A stretch of DNA of 64,000 bases from assembly GCF_000003815.2 (NCBI RefSeq), contig NC_049988.1, forward strand, positions 21,127,698-21,191,697. The letters run 5' to 3'. How positions within the stretch are numbered: position 1 is the stretch's first letter; every line of letters begins with the position of its first letter. A program made the position numbers and the translations under genes. The notes under the pieces are model-generated. The model worked only from the letters and a program-made list of their open reading frames with translations. It made no database searches and was not told where the DNA came from. Origin of the DNA: Branchiostoma floridae (taxonomy: Eukaryota > Chordata > Leptocardii > Amphioxiformes > Branchiostomatidae). Positions 46,322 through 60,859 of the stretch are shown one piece after another.

Positions 46322-46947
46322 CCGTGTGTATGTTTGTTTGTTTGTGTGTGTGTGTTGTGAAATGTATTAATTTTAATGTTTTTCCATTAAAGATATATAT
46401 CAACTTTTTTACTTGAACAGTTATCATAGAAGAGGTCCGAGAAATGCATTTGCAGCCTAAAACTGTCTGTTGTGCTGTTTTTGAGTGGATATGGGGGTAG
46501 TTTCACAGGAATTGAAATCAGTCTCTCAAAGATGGTGTACCTGTAAGTCCCCAGCACACCCTCAAGCTTGACATTCCACATTTAAACCCAATAACAGCTA
46601 GCCCATCAAAATAAAAACAAAGATGTGATTTCTGTAACCTTGTTTTGTGTACGTAAACCCTGGGCCTAAAACTATCTAATAGGTACACATTTCACTGTCA
46701 AACCCCAGTACTATCAGTCAGCTAGCTATCTCACCAGAACCCTGCCCTCTGGAAACACAGGACATATTATTCCAGTAACCTACCTTTGTGTACCTAAACC
46801 CTGGACCTAAAACTATTTAGATATACATTTCACAGCTAACCCCCTGGAACCCTGCTTTTGAAAACACAGAATGTGATTCCTGTAGCCTGTACCCCAGTCA
46901 GGCTTGGTGCCAGGTTTGGGCTTCAACCATCATTGATTATCCTACGC
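46322..46947. other. Spacer after Myo1D, no gene seen
   Basis: Contains a short (TG)n run and loosely repeated segments with CTAAAACTAT and GTAACCT motifs. No exon of Myo1D or PECR could be recognised on either strand. Confidence 0.4.
46386..46391 (+). terminator. Candidate poly(A) signal of Myo1D
   Basis: ATTAAA lies 65 bp after the TAG at 46319-46321. It is the first polyadenylation hexamer variant downstream of the stop. Confidence 0.4.
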
Positions 46948-47040
46948 AGGGACATCCAACAGCCAAACCGCCTGTCTGGATGTACCCTACTCTTTTAACT
47001 GTCACTCTTAGTTCCTGTGGACGTCCCCCCCAAACCAGCA
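46948..47040 (+). mobile_element. Single arm of the foldback MITE
   Basis: GGGACATCCAACAGCCAAACC to CACTCTTAGTTCCTGTGG matches one arm of 6511-6755. Confidence 0.65.
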
Positions 47041-47285
47041 AACCCTCTCTGTAACTGTATACGCCACTACAGAAACAGCAAGGAATCTTTCTCCCTTATG
47101 TACCACTAGGCACTATAAACTTACTGTGACCTTAAGGTGAACAATAGCAACAGTGGAAAATACCCCATGCTACTGTGATGAACGGACACATACTGCAGAA
47201 ATACTGCAGAAATAGTTACCTGATGAACCCATACTGCAGAAATAGTTACCTGATGAACCCATACTGCAGAAATAGTTTCCTATCC

Positions 47286-47624
47286 ACACTGCGCACTCAT
47301 TGGATCATCCTTCATATGTGATTAAGTTATGGGGATAGCGCCGAAGTCGCGCGGCGAAGACGGAACCCTTGCCAGCTGTACACGAATATAAAGGAGGGTG
47401 GGTGGGTGGGTCGGTTTCTGATAAATCCCCTCCTCGGGAAAACCCTGTTTCTCATCGAATCTCCCTCCAGCTGTTACTTCCTGGGTCGACCTCACCACGC
47501 GCTCCTCGGCGTTGCGGATGGATCCAACAAGAGGCAGTAGGGTGATCATCCCTTGTACTTATATGGTTGTGAGAATCATGTGATTCAGGATCAACCAATG
47601 AGCGCACAGTGAAGATAGTTTCCT
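47286..47624. mobile_element. Short member of a CACTG-ended TIR family
   Basis: CTATCCACACTGCGCACTCATTGG faces CCAATGAGCGCACAGTG AAGATAG; the common core is CACTGNGCNCTCATTGG. It contains the G-run at 47396-47410. TTTC separates it from the long member. The CACTG start recalls CACTA/Chapaev-type elements, but the class is unproven. Confidence 0.75.
47396..47410 (+). other. G-quadruplex-type motif
   Basis: Four GGG runs separated by single T (GGGTGGGTGGGTGGG). This pattern is expected to fold very stably; in-cell relevance is unknown. Confidence 0.7.
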
Positions 47625-48359
47625 ATCCACACTGCGCACTCATTGGATCATCCTTCATATGTGATTAAGTTATGGGGATAGCGCCGAAGTCGCTTACCTT
47701 CACCTTATCCCCATGCTAACTTGTTACTTCATAAATCTACACATTCTCTGACTCCTATACTTTACCCCCTTCCTTATCATTGAAGTTCTCTCTACTTCAA
47801 CATTTCACATCTCTTACCCCCTCCCTTATTCTCCATTTTCTCTCTACCTCACCTTCTCACGTAACTTCAAACACCCTCTCTTATCTTTCTTCGTACCCCT
47901 TTCACCCATTCTAATAAAACTCGAAAGGCGTCCACTCTTTCTTTCATATTCCCTCATTTCACTGGCCTCAAAACCGTCGAAGTAATCAAAGAATTTCCCC
48001 CTTGTCCGTCAAGATATCTCATCTGACATATACTCTCGCATTCATTCTTCCGAAACGAGCAAAATCTGCCATTTTCTCGCCATGAACAACCGTCCTCTGC
48101 AGGGCGACACTCTGCCACCAAACTCAGTTTTGCACCCTCACGGTGCCAGCAACCACCAGGCACGAATAACTAGAGGCCCGCACATGCGCGCTGATTCCTT
48201 CGCCAGGATGCAAACGCACCATGTACAAAGATTCTTTATTCACCGGTACTCCGTCTTTAACCACTTTAGAGTGACCACAAACATCCCAGCCCAAACCACT
48301 GGACCCCAATACACGAGTGCCGTTTCCCAGCATGAAACTCCCATCGTACGCGATTAGAG

Positions 48360-51300
48360 GCTCCCTGACCGCCACTAGTCACGCAGTGATCGCACACTAA
48401 CACTGAGTGCAGCAAACACGACGCACGAACGACCAGAAACCCACACATGCGCGCCATTTCCTTTCTGTGAAAACGCCCGCTATGTGCAAAGGACGCAGTC
48501 TCTCTGACTCACGCTACTCCTATGAGTCCCACTAAGCACCCACTAACAATGCAGCCAACGCCCAGCACCATCAACAGCCCGCACACGCGTACCATTTTCT
48601 CCCTGTGAAAACACCCGCCGTGTGCGATCAGACTCTCTGACCAACGCTACTCAGCAATTGCACACTATCAACCGTGCAGCCAATACCAAGCACAACCGAC
48701 CAGATCTAGAAACTCGCATGACATCTTCTTCCTATGAAACACCCGTCATGCGCGGAAAAACTCTCTGATCAACGCTACTCAGTGATCGCATACTAACAGA
48801 GCAGCAAACACCAAGCACAAACAATCAGTGGCCCGCACATGCGTGCCATTTTCTTTCCGGACTCTGGAAACACCCGCCACGTGCGGAAAGACTCTCTGAA
48901 CAACGCCACTCAGTGAGCTCACACTAACCATGCAGCAAACACCGAGCACAGCCGATCAGCGGCCCAAACATGCGTTCCCTTTTCTTCTTGTCAAAACACC
49001 CGCCAAGTGCGGAAATACTCTCTGACCAACGGCACCACTACTCAGTGATCGCACACTAACAGTGCAAGAAACACCAAGCACAAACGATCAGAGGCCCTCA
49101 CCTGCCACCTGCATGCCCTTTTTTCCCTATGAACACACCTGCCATTCGCGGGAAAACTCTCTGATCAACGCTACTCAGTAATCGCACCCTAACAGTGCAA
49201 CAAACACCGAGCACAAATGACCAGAGGCCCGCCCATGCGCGCCATTTCACCCCTATGAAAACACCAGGCATGCGCTGAAAGACTCTGACCAACTTCACTC
49301 ATTGATCGCACACTAACAGTGCAACAAACACCAAGCACAATCGGAAGCCCGCACATACACGCCATTTCATTCCTGTGAAAACACCCACAATGTGCGGAAA
49401 GACTCTCTGATCAACGCTACACAGTGATCGCACCCTAACAGTGCAGCAAACACCGAGCACCAACAATTAGAGGCTCGCACATGCGCGTCGCTTCATTCCT
49501 GTGAAAACACCCGCCATATGCGGAAAGACTCTCCGATCAACGCTACTCAGTGATCGCACACAGTAACAGTGCAACAAACACCGATCACAATCGGAGGCCC
49601 GCACATACGCGCCGTTTCATTCCTGTGAAAACACCCGCCATGTGCGGAAAGACTCTCTGATCAACGCTANNNNNNNNNNNNNNNNNNNNNNNNNNNNNNN
49701 NNNNNNNNNNNNNNNNNNNNNNNNNNNNNNNNNNNNNNNNNNNNNNNNNNNNNNNNNNNNNNNNNNNNNTCAGTGATCGCACACAGTAACAGTGCAACAA
49801 ACACCGAGCACAATCGGAGGCCCGCACATACGCGCCGTTTCATTCCTGTGAAAACACCCACCATGTGCGGAAAGACTCTCCGATCAACGCTACTCAATGA
49901 TCGCACACTAACTGTGCAACCAACACCGAGTACAATCAGAAGCCCGCACATGCACGTCGTTTCATTCCTGTGAAAACACCCACCATGTGCGGAAAAACTC
50001 TCTGATCAACGCTACTCAGTGATCGCACACTAACAGTGCAACAAACACCGAGCACAATCAGAAGCCCGCACATGCGCACCGTTTCATTTCTGTGAAAACC
50101 CCCGCCATGTGCGGAAAGACTCTCCGATCAACGCTACTCAGTGATCGCACACTAACAGTGCAACAAACACCGGGCACCTACGATCAGAAGCCCGCACATG
50201 CACGTCGTTTCATTTCTGTGAAAACACCCGCCATGTGCGGAAAGACTCTCCGATCAACGCTACTCAGTGATTGCACACTAACAGTGCAGCAAACACCGAG
50301 TACCAACCATCAGAGGCCCGCACATGCGCGCCGTTCCATTCCTATGGCTATGAAAACACCCGCCATGTGCGGAAAGACTCTCTGATCAACGCTACTCAGT
50401 GATCGCACACTAACAGTGCAACAAACACCGAGCACAATCAGAAGCCCGCACATGCGCACCGTTTCATTTCTGTGAAAACACCCGCCATGTGCGGAAAGAC
50501 TCTCCGATCAACGCTACTCAGTGATCGCACACTAGCTGTGCAGCCAACACCGAGTACAATCAGAAGCCCGCACATGCACGTCGTTTCATTCCTGTGAAAA
50601 CACCCGCCATGTGCGGAAAGACTCTCTGATCAACGCTACTCAGTGATCGCACACTAACAGTGCAACAAACACCGAGCACCAACGATCAGAAGCCCGCACA
50701 TGCGCGCCGTTCCATTCCTATGGCTATGAAAACACCCGCCATGTGCGGAAAGACTCTCTGATCAACGCTACTCAGTGATCGCACACTAACTGTGCAGCCA
50801 ACACCGAGTACAATCAGAAGCCCGCACATGCGCGCCGATTCATTCCTGTGAAAGCACCCGCCATGTACGGAAAGACTCGCTGATCAACGCTACTCAGTGA
50901 TCGCACACTAACAGTGCAGCAAACACCGAGTACAATCAGAAGCCCGCACATGCGCGCCGTTTCATTTCTGTGAAAACACCCGCCATGTGCGGAAAGACTC
51001 TCTGATCAACGCTACTCAGTGATTGCACACTAACAGTGCAGCAAACACCGAGCACCAACCATCAGAGGCCCGCACATGCGCGCCGTTCCATTCCTATGGC
51101 TATGAAAACACCCGCCATGTGCGGAAAGACTCTCTGATCAACGCTACTCAGTGATCGCACACTAACAGTGCAGCAAACACCGAGCACAATCAGAAGCCCG
51201 CACATGCGCGCCGTTTCATTTCTGTGAAAACACCCGCCATGTGCGGAAAGACTCTCCGATCAACGCTACTCAGTGATCGCACCCTAACAGTGCATCAAAC

Positions 51301-51480
51301 ACCAAGCACCAACGATCGGAGGCCCGCACATGCGCGCCGTTTCACCCCCATGAAAACACCCGCCATGCGCGGAAAAACTCTCTGATCAACGCTACTCAGT
51401 GATCGCACACTAACAGTGCACCAAACACCAAGCACAAACGATCAGAGACCCGCACATGCGCGCCGTTTCACCAGCTGAAA
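48360..51480. repeat. Satellite array, units of about 121-132 bp
   Basis: About 25 units with CAACGCTACTCAGTGATCGC, ACACTAACAGTGCAACAAAC, CCGCACATGCGCGCCGTTTC and CCGCCATGTGCGG. Unit lengths of 122, 126 and 132 bp were measured; the 132-bp form has a CTATGGCTATG insertion. Higher-order alternation is visible near 50260-51130. Older, more diverged units lie at the left. Confidence 0.92.
49670..49769. other. Assembly gap (100 N)
   Basis: A fixed-length run of N inside the satellite array, so the unit count here is unknown. Confidence 1.
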
Positions 51481-51939
51481 AGAAAACACGCCAACACGAA
51501 ACCTCTCCGGACCTCGCTACTCGGTGTTCTCACGGTATAAAAGAACCATCAAACACCAAGCAGGAGCGACCGAGAACGATCCGTACATGCGCTGTTTTCT
51601 CCAAAATATAGTACAAAACGGACCAAAACACACCTTCTTTCCTCGTGATTTAAGGAGACTCCCCTCAGCGATAGAAACTGCCAACGCTGCTGCCAGGCTG
51701 TGGTTCCTTAGACGACTGCATTCCTTAATAGTCCAGGTCTGTGTCGCCGTCACTGTGTCAACACAAGCAAAACTTTACAAACAACAACGGTAAAAGAAAA
51801 TATCCCTAATTAGAGGGAAACCAAACACTTCAAAACAGCAACAACAGACATAAAGACAAAATATCTGAGGGGAATCCCGCCTCAAATCGATGTCACCAAA
51901 AACGTGCACGCCTCCCTGAAAAAACCAAAGCCGTGCGCT

Positions 51940-53500
51940 CCGTGACGGCTGTCGTCTAGTGTCGATGCCGCGAAGAACTGCCGTATGTGTTGGGAATGCT
52001 CGGCTTGCTGGCTCCAACGCTCTGTCGCAGCTTGCTGCACCTCGGTCGCGATGTGGTAGTCACCTTCCTCGGCACAGGAGAGCTGGAAACCGGGCTGATC
52101 TACTAAGAAAACAACACGTTTAGAACACAAGTATCAATTAAAGACAAAGCAAATGCAAATCAAGCACGAGCGAACCGAGCGAAAGCCCGACACCAAAGAT
52201 ATGCAAAACAACACGTGTACACATTAACCACCCCAAACCATTGTTCCCAGGAAAACATAATTGGACAAAAAACACAAACGTTTGTTACCGCATTTTCGCC
52301 CCAAACCTGCCGTATCTTTAACATCCGACGTTTCGACCCGCCAGGTAGGACTCTTCCGCCCTTTCAATATGTGAAGAGGCCGCCAAAAGTCTGTCAGAGC
52401 TTGCTGCATCTCAGTCGCGCTGTGGTAGTCGCCTTCCTCGGCCTGGGAGAGCTGGAATCCGGGCTGAGCTGCTAAGAAAACAACACGTTCAGACCACAAA
52501 TTCTGAACCTACAGTAAAGCAGCTAAACCCAACTCGAGCATTCACCCGCCACGCTGGCACACACCTCACGTGGTCACAAAAGGGGATCCTGTCACGAGTT
52601 TCCCTCCCTTCCTAAGAACAAAACCTGCTACGTTCCGTTCCAAACAAAAGATAATGAAATTCCCACCCAGTCAACTAAGGCAAACAAATGCAACAAAGCA
52701 GTAAAAACCGGGAGAAAACCCGACACCAAAGATATGCAAAACAACACGTGAACAACGACACCCAAGCGAGTGTTCCCAGAAAAGCAGAATTCAACACATA
52801 CAACAACGTACGTTACCGCATTTTCCACCCAAACCTGCCATATCTCAGCCATCCTGAAGTTTTCCCCCCACTATGTCGGACTCGTCCGTCCTTTCGCTAC
52901 GTGGAGATGGTCTGCCCAAGGTCTGCCGGAGCTTCTGGTTCCATCGCCCCGCCGTTACTTGCTGCACAGCTGAACCTCAGAAATTGTCTTCCTCCGTCAA
53001 ACTGGAGTCTATGCTGCCTCCCTGTGTGCTTATCGACAAAATACCCAGTCAACTAAAAGCAAACAAATGCAAATCAAGCACGTGCAAACCAGGCGAAAGC
53101 TCGACACCAAAGATATGCAAAACAACACGTGAACAAAACGGCACACAAACCATTGTTCCCAGAAAAGCAGAATTCGACAAATACCACAACGTATGTTACC
53201 GCATTTTCCACCCAAACCTGCCGTATATCCACCGTCCTGAAATTTGACCCCACTAGGTAGAACACTAGGACTCTTCCGTCCTTTCGATGCGTGGAGAGGG
53301 TCTGCCCAAGGTCCGCCGGAGCTTCTGGATCCCTCGCCCCGCCGTTACTTGCTGCACAGCCGAACCTCCGAAGTTGTCTTCCTCCCACTGGTAATCCGGA
53401 GTCTAGGCTGCAACACTGCGTGCTCCTCGGGCACAAAACCCGCCCGGCGGCGAGAAACGTGGTCGTGAAACCGCAAGCGGCGGAGACCTGGTCGTCCATC
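51940..53500. repeat. Tandem repeats of about 390-540 bp inside the long TIR element
   Basis: Three to four diverged units recur: AAGATATGCAAAACAACACGTG, TGTTCCCAGRAAARCA, TACCGCATTTTCSMCCCAAACC and CTGCTGCACAGC-type blocks at about 52200, 52730, 53110 and 53300. No protein recognised on either strand. Confidence 0.75.
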
Positions 53501-53750
53501 GCCAGGCGACCTCGGCGTTGCGGATGAATCCAACAAGAGGCAGTAGGGTGATCATCCCTTGTACTTATATGGTTGTGAGAATCATGTGATTCAGGATCAA
53601 CCAATGAGCGCACAGTGAAGATAGTGGAGAACTCTGGATAACATACCTGAAGAGGCATGCCATTAACAACATGGACATTTCAAATACTATGCCCTATACC
53701 CGTGCACACATAATTCTATTATCAATAAAAAAGGCCAAAACTTGGATCTA

Positions 53751-56244
<2,494 letters not shown>

Positions 56245-56486
56245 TTTGGACTTTGACCTTTTACCTTATTAGATAGTCCACTTAAAAATAGGAGGTTTTG
56301 GAATACAAATATTATATATAAAATTATACGTTTTTCGGTTCTAGTTTGTCCTCAAAAGATAACACAGTAAAATTCTGTAATTGAGCTTTATAATGTTTTG
56401 TCTCAACTTTAATAGCGTTGATAATGTTACTTTTATACGACTATACTTCACCCCTTCAAGGCAGGATGTAACACTCCACCAGCAAG
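56245..56486. promoter_or_regulatory. Bidirectional promoter region PECR / VEZT
   Basis: Only 242 bp lie between the divergent start codons, so both genes must be driven from this interval or from overlapping 5' UTRs. It is A/T-rich in the middle and holds a TGACCTTTT element next to PECR. No TATA or CpG cluster is obvious. Confidence 0.6.
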
Positions 56487-59400
56487 ATGGCTGCCTGCAC
56501 GGAAAAAAATCCGGCTGAAGAAGAAGACTTCGACGAAGATGTTGTTTTTGAAAATTCTCCACTATATCAACATCTTCAAGACGTTGGCGAGTTAGACTTC
56601 GAAGTTGGTGAGTTGAAATACGTTCATCTATTTGTCCACACGATTAAATTAGATGATTTTATAGAGGGGCGGAGCTAGCTGTCATAATCGCAACAGCTGA
56701 AAGTATATGTTATTTTGACTGCAGTAGAAGCCATAAAAGTCATATAATGATAGGTGATTTATATGTTATAAATTACAGTTATAAATCACATTTGTTACTA
56801 CATGAGACAGATGCTTTTAAATCACACTACTTGTATATATAATTTTCCAGTAGAAGAAAATATTATTCCCTAAACACGCGTGTGTTTGCCATCGTATCCT
56901 TCCTACATGTGGTACGTGAAATATTAGTACCTCCCCGACCTTTTCCATCTATTTTTAGCGGTCAGCCTTAATACCGGAATCCACAGGAAACCACATGAAG
57001 GAGTGTATAATATACTGAAATACAGTTTGTTTTTAATCAAAACATACCGTATCCATATACTTCTTCATATCCATATAAGGTTCTTTAAGCACAACCAAGG
57101 AGTACATGTACTTACTTTCAATGTCTAGCAGAAACCATCATCAGGATAGAATGCTTGTAGCCACATTTGGGACGGCATTCTTGCTACTGCAGCGCCACCT
57201 ACATCGGCTATAAGTAGCATCAAGAAGTAGTTTCCAGTCATTCTACCCTGATGATGGTGTCTGATAGACATTGAAACATTTGAAGTAAGTACTCCTTGGT
57301 TGTGCTTAAAAAAACCTTACTACATGTATATGAATAATTGCCTGATGAACCCGATGAAGTTATTTACAGAAAACATACCGTATTTCGGTAGATTATACAC
57401 CCCTTGATGTGATTTCCTGTGGTTTCCTGTGGATTCCGGTACTAAGGTCGACCCTATTTTTAGCGTCGCTCCCGCCGGATGACATTACCATGCCCACAGT
57501 TGTTACATTCTTCTCCACGCTACACTAAACTGTTATACACACCCGCATTATCATAGCTGTTCCTCATGTGCTAATATGGTGATCACACGAATACTTCAAA
57601 CCCTCACGTGTTGGTCTGTGAAACCTTTTCCTCGAGTGCTTTGCCAAGGTTTGGATGTGGAGTTTTTCATCTTTAATCTCTGCTTTTACGAAGAGTTGTG
57701 AGTAGATGCACCATTAATAGAAAGAGGAGGAGCAATGCTGGATTACTTTGCTACAGCCTAGCATCACAGTGTGGTGAGAATTGGCCCTCAGCATATTTCA
57801 CAGACGCGAGGGGAGGGACTTTATGGGCATTTGTAGCCTGGTGGTAGGTAGTACTGTAGTAACAGATGTTAGCATTACCAAAAGGAGCACAGCTTTAACC
57901 AACAGAATTTCAGCCAGTACTAGAAGTAGGTCAAAAGCCCATATTTATGTGCATGTGCCAACTGGTAGGTACATATGTAGGCTTCCCTGTGGATGCTATT
58001 TTTACATGCATTTCTGATTGCTTTGTGTAGGGACAACTTCAAAATGTAAACCTGAGGTAAACGGCCTGACAAGAACGCAAGGAAACCAGGCCTGGTTCAA
58101 AGGTGTCATCATGTCACTTCTGAGAAACATCCTCGGATTTCTCATCCACGTTGGAACGTTTCCAAAAAGACTGTTGGCAGAGATCGAGCAAGGTTACGTA
58201 AAGCAGTACGTCTCCCTGTTGATCCAGTCCAAGCTTCTTCTCGACGACGATCACCACTTTCTTCAGCTGTATGATCCAGATACCTTCAGTGGTGATGACG
58301 TTGATACAAACTGGTTTCTCTCAGCAGATGCTTTGAAACTCGAACAGTTCTCAACACATTTCTGTGCAGCCTTAGTCCTAGCAACTGCTCTGTTCCTCCA
58401 ACAGAACTGTTGGTTGGTTGTTACGTTTCTGGTCCTACCGGCAGCTCTGTGTATAATCTGCTGGTTCATGTTGTTTGTCAGAAGTCATCACGAGCATAAA
58501 TCAAGCCTGACCCTGTTAAGGACGTGGTTGTCGGAAGGAGAGAAGTGCGTCTCCCTCGCGAGAAAGAGCTTCCGCCACGTCCAGGAGAGAGAGTTGGTGG
58601 CGCGAGGGTTCACAATGGTACACGGACAGGTTCCCGTGGAGAGAATGATCCACAGTCGGCTGTGGCAGAGTCAACAGCAGTGCGTGTCGTTACGAGCAAC
58701 GCTCGTGCGCGCGACGGCGGACATGATACAGCAGCACAGAAAGGCGGTGCTTCGGTTGTTGCAGGACTGTCCGCTCAACTCAGAAGTGGACAACACCAAC
58801 AGTTACATCAGTGTGATACCACTACAGGAACTAACCAATCAGCTGCTGAATGATACAGCACAGGTTTGTACTTATCTTACCTATAAACATCAATCAAAAA
58901 GACTGTACTATATTTCAAGTAAGCTTTGAAAATCTCAAATCCTCAGAGAATGAAATTATGAAGTTGTTGCTTTTCTCATAGAATAATTAATAATCTGTAT
59001 CATGAATTTGAAAAAGTCTTAAGCAACCCACACATGTTTCTGTATATCTCTTTTGTACAATGACAGCTTTTGTCAACCATACTGTATCAGTGCCATGCTT
59101 GAAGTTAAAGTATGTCCTCAGACTATACAGCACATCCTTCAACAAGCATGCTGTTGTTATGTTATTTTTGCCAAATCTACACATGTATTTAACTCTTGTA
59201 TCAATCCAGCAAATGATATGTAGATCACAAGAATTGCAGTTGCCTGATGTAACTTGATAAACATTCAGTTGTATGTGTAGTTATTAGATGACATACAGTA
59301 GACACACTATACCAGTATTCAGTGACACCGGCACTGTGCCTGGTATATTTAGACTGATAGCCAACAGCTGTGACTAGTACTGAACATGTGGTTAGTATGT

Positions 59401-60742
59401 AGAGGTTGAGGGAAATATGGGTCTGTGGTAGTCTCAGATTAATGGAGAATGTGTCTGCCCCACTTTTAGCTGGACAGACTAACAGATGATTGTCACGTGC
59501 TGGCTGGAAACATTGCCGATGAATGATGATATACGAGGGGCGTGCAATTAGTAATGGTCCTGACCCATTTCCCATAGCAGGAGATTAATGAAACTTGGCA
59601 CAGTTATTAGTCTTTCTCTTCATAGGAATCACCCAGAGTTATGCATTTCTCCCATCGTTTGATGCAGCTCTGGACACCGATTTTGTAGGACACCCCAGGT
59701 TGGTCCTCCAACTGATGCCTCATCAATGGCACAAGAGGGACGACCAGGTCTGGGAGCTGTTTCCACAGACTTCCAGCCACGTTTGAATTCAGGATGCCAG
59801 CGTTTTACAAGGTCATATGATGGGGCATCATCACCATAAGTTTTTTTCATTTATTTCATCAAAAGTCTTCTTTGGTGTGCGTCCTTTCAAATACAAAAAC
59901 CGGATCACTGCGCGACACTCAACTGGTTCCATTTCACACCTGGTCCATTTCGCACCTGACTAAGTTCAAACACCAGTAAATCAGAAACCACAATTAGTTC
60001 AGAGCTGTCTTTTGCAACATAACCCAATGGCCATAGAGATATGAATTATTACACATACAAAATTTCATTTAGATCAGACAACTGGAAGTGGGTCAGGACC
60101 ATTACTTATTGCACGCCCCTCGTATTGATGTGGAGTTTTTCTAATAGTTGGTCAAAAGTTATTGGCACATTTACAGTTTATTTATATGTTACTAGTATTC
60201 TATAATGTCAATGACAATGCATTGAAGAAGTTCACACTTCTCACTCACACAATCTGCTAGCATCACGGGGGGATCGCATCATTTCTGCCAACATTCAAAT
60301 AGACTCTAGCATTACCTAAACTTGAGCTTTGGTGCATTCATTTGAAAGTATGGCTAGTGTCGTCAAACATACTAGTACTCAAATGTTGACGGAAATGAAG
60401 TATGTCTCATCTGTGAAGCAGTTTTGTGATCTATAGGAACGTGGACTTGTGCTAGTATGTCAATGATTTCTATAGTGTGCAACTTTTGTGTATTTACCTA
60501 TCTTTACAATACTTATTATCATCTTAATTGGTCCCTGTTGTTTTCCCAGCCAGCCATTGTATTTATAACGCACAGGTATACATAAATGACTGCTCCACTC
60601 ATGCTCCCCTCGCTTTCTTTACCATCACAGGTAGAAGTGAATGATGACAACAGTTCCCTGAAGTCCCTGAAGAACCTGGTCCAGCTTCAGGCTGACCAAG
60701 TGTCCGAGTTTCTCCCGGCGTCTCGCCCTCTGCTTCTCTCCT
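56487..60742 (+). CDS. VEZT: Vezatin (partial, runs into an assembly gap)
   Basis: Adherens-junction transmembrane protein that links the cadherin-catenin complex to myosin VIIA. Exons: 56487-56607 (phase 1), 58031-58863, and 60631 running into the gap at 60743. The N-terminus has the conserved [19 protein letters not shown] block that opens vertebrate vezatin. Exon 2 is one long exon of 277 codons with a hydrophobic pair of likely membrane spans (around LVLATALF and [20 protein letters not shown]), followed by the conserved basic region with RGFTMVHG and then [19 protein letters not shown]. Exon 3 starts [19 protein letters not shown]. Downstream exons are not visible to the right of the gap. 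Intron 1 holds a 493-bp palindromic MITE and intron 2 a deleted mariner. Identity rests on the N-terminal and post-membrane blocks. Confidence 0.92.
56961..57453. mobile_element. 493-bp palindromic MITE with long target duplication
   Basis: Outer arms (CTTAATACCGGAATCCACAGGAAACCACA and inverse) and inner arms (AAGCACAACCAAGGAGTAC and inverse, at about 57090 and 57300) make a nested inverted repeat. CTATTTTTAGCG is present on both sides (56949-56960 and 57454-57465). An 11-12 bp duplication suggests a MULE-like mechanism. In VEZT intron 1. Confidence 0.88.
57466..58030 (+). other. Remainder of VEZT intron 1, no gene seen
   Basis: No repeat or exon recognised before the acceptor TTGTGTAG at 58030. 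Confidence 0.4.
58864..59530 (+). other. VEZT intron 2, left part
   Basis: A/T-rich, no recognised feature before the mariner. Confidence 0.4.
59534..60122 (-). mobile_element. Deleted mariner element with TA duplication
   Basis: Ends CGAGGGGCGTGCAATTAGTA and inverse (TACTTATTGCACGCCCCTCG) of about 32 bp, flanked by TA at 59532-59533 and 60123-60124. Contains the transposase N-terminal remnant on the minus strand. Confidence 0.88.
59629..59850 (-). pseudogene. Mariner transposase N-terminal remnant
   Basis: A 73-codon frame contains [18 protein letters not shown] followed by APRPGRPS. This is the helix-turn-helix linker pattern of mariner-type transposases (RW..EFK.G....E..PR.GRP). The catalytic DDD segments are absent. 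It sits inside a 589-bp TIR element with TA duplications, so it is an internally deleted, non-autonomous copy. Confidence 0.75.
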
Positions 60743-60842
60743 NNNNNNNNNNNNNNNNNNNNNNNNNNNNNNNNNNNNNNNNNNNNNNNNNNNNNNNNNN
60801 NNNNNNNNNNNNNNNNNNNNNNNNNNNNNNNNNNNNNNNNNN
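60743..60842. other. Assembly gap (100 N) inside VEZT exon 3
   Basis: Interrupts the exon after LLLS. The sequence to the right is repeat, so the gap may hide more than 100 bp. Confidence 1.
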
Positions 60843-60859
60843 GCAAATACCTTCGCACA

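Larger units (their letters stand above)
47629..53623. mobile_element. Long CACTG-ended TIR element carrying satellite arrays
   Basis: Begins with the same about 70 bp as the short member (through GGGGATAGCGCCGAAGTCGC) and ends with the same about 110 bp (CGTTGCGGATG to GCACAGTGAAGATAG). About 6 kb between is filled by tandem repeats and holds no transposase-like frame, so it looks non-autonomous. A 100-N gap lies inside. Confidence 0.75.

Noticed and set aside
49098-49827. Minus-strand frames with repeated AGVFTGMKRR in the satellite
   Set aside because: Unit lengths vary between 121 and 132 bp, so the frame is not kept, and one frame only spans the N gap.
48360-51480. Regular direct repeats that could suggest a CRISPR array
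   Set aside because: Units are contiguous, with no unique spacers, and the host is an animal. This is satellite DNA.
51533-51540. TATA box (GTATAAAAG) inside the long TIR element
   Set aside because: No downstream gene or transposase frame follows. Chance occurrence is likely.
53626-53660. A further PECR exon ending CTCTTCAG|GTATGT on the minus strand
   Set aside because: The donor is attractive, but the coding sequence does not resemble any part of PECR and the upstream side enters other sequence.
58524-58853. A 109-codon frame within VEZT exon 2
   Set aside because: It is an out-of-frame shadow of the conserved vezatin coding sequence.
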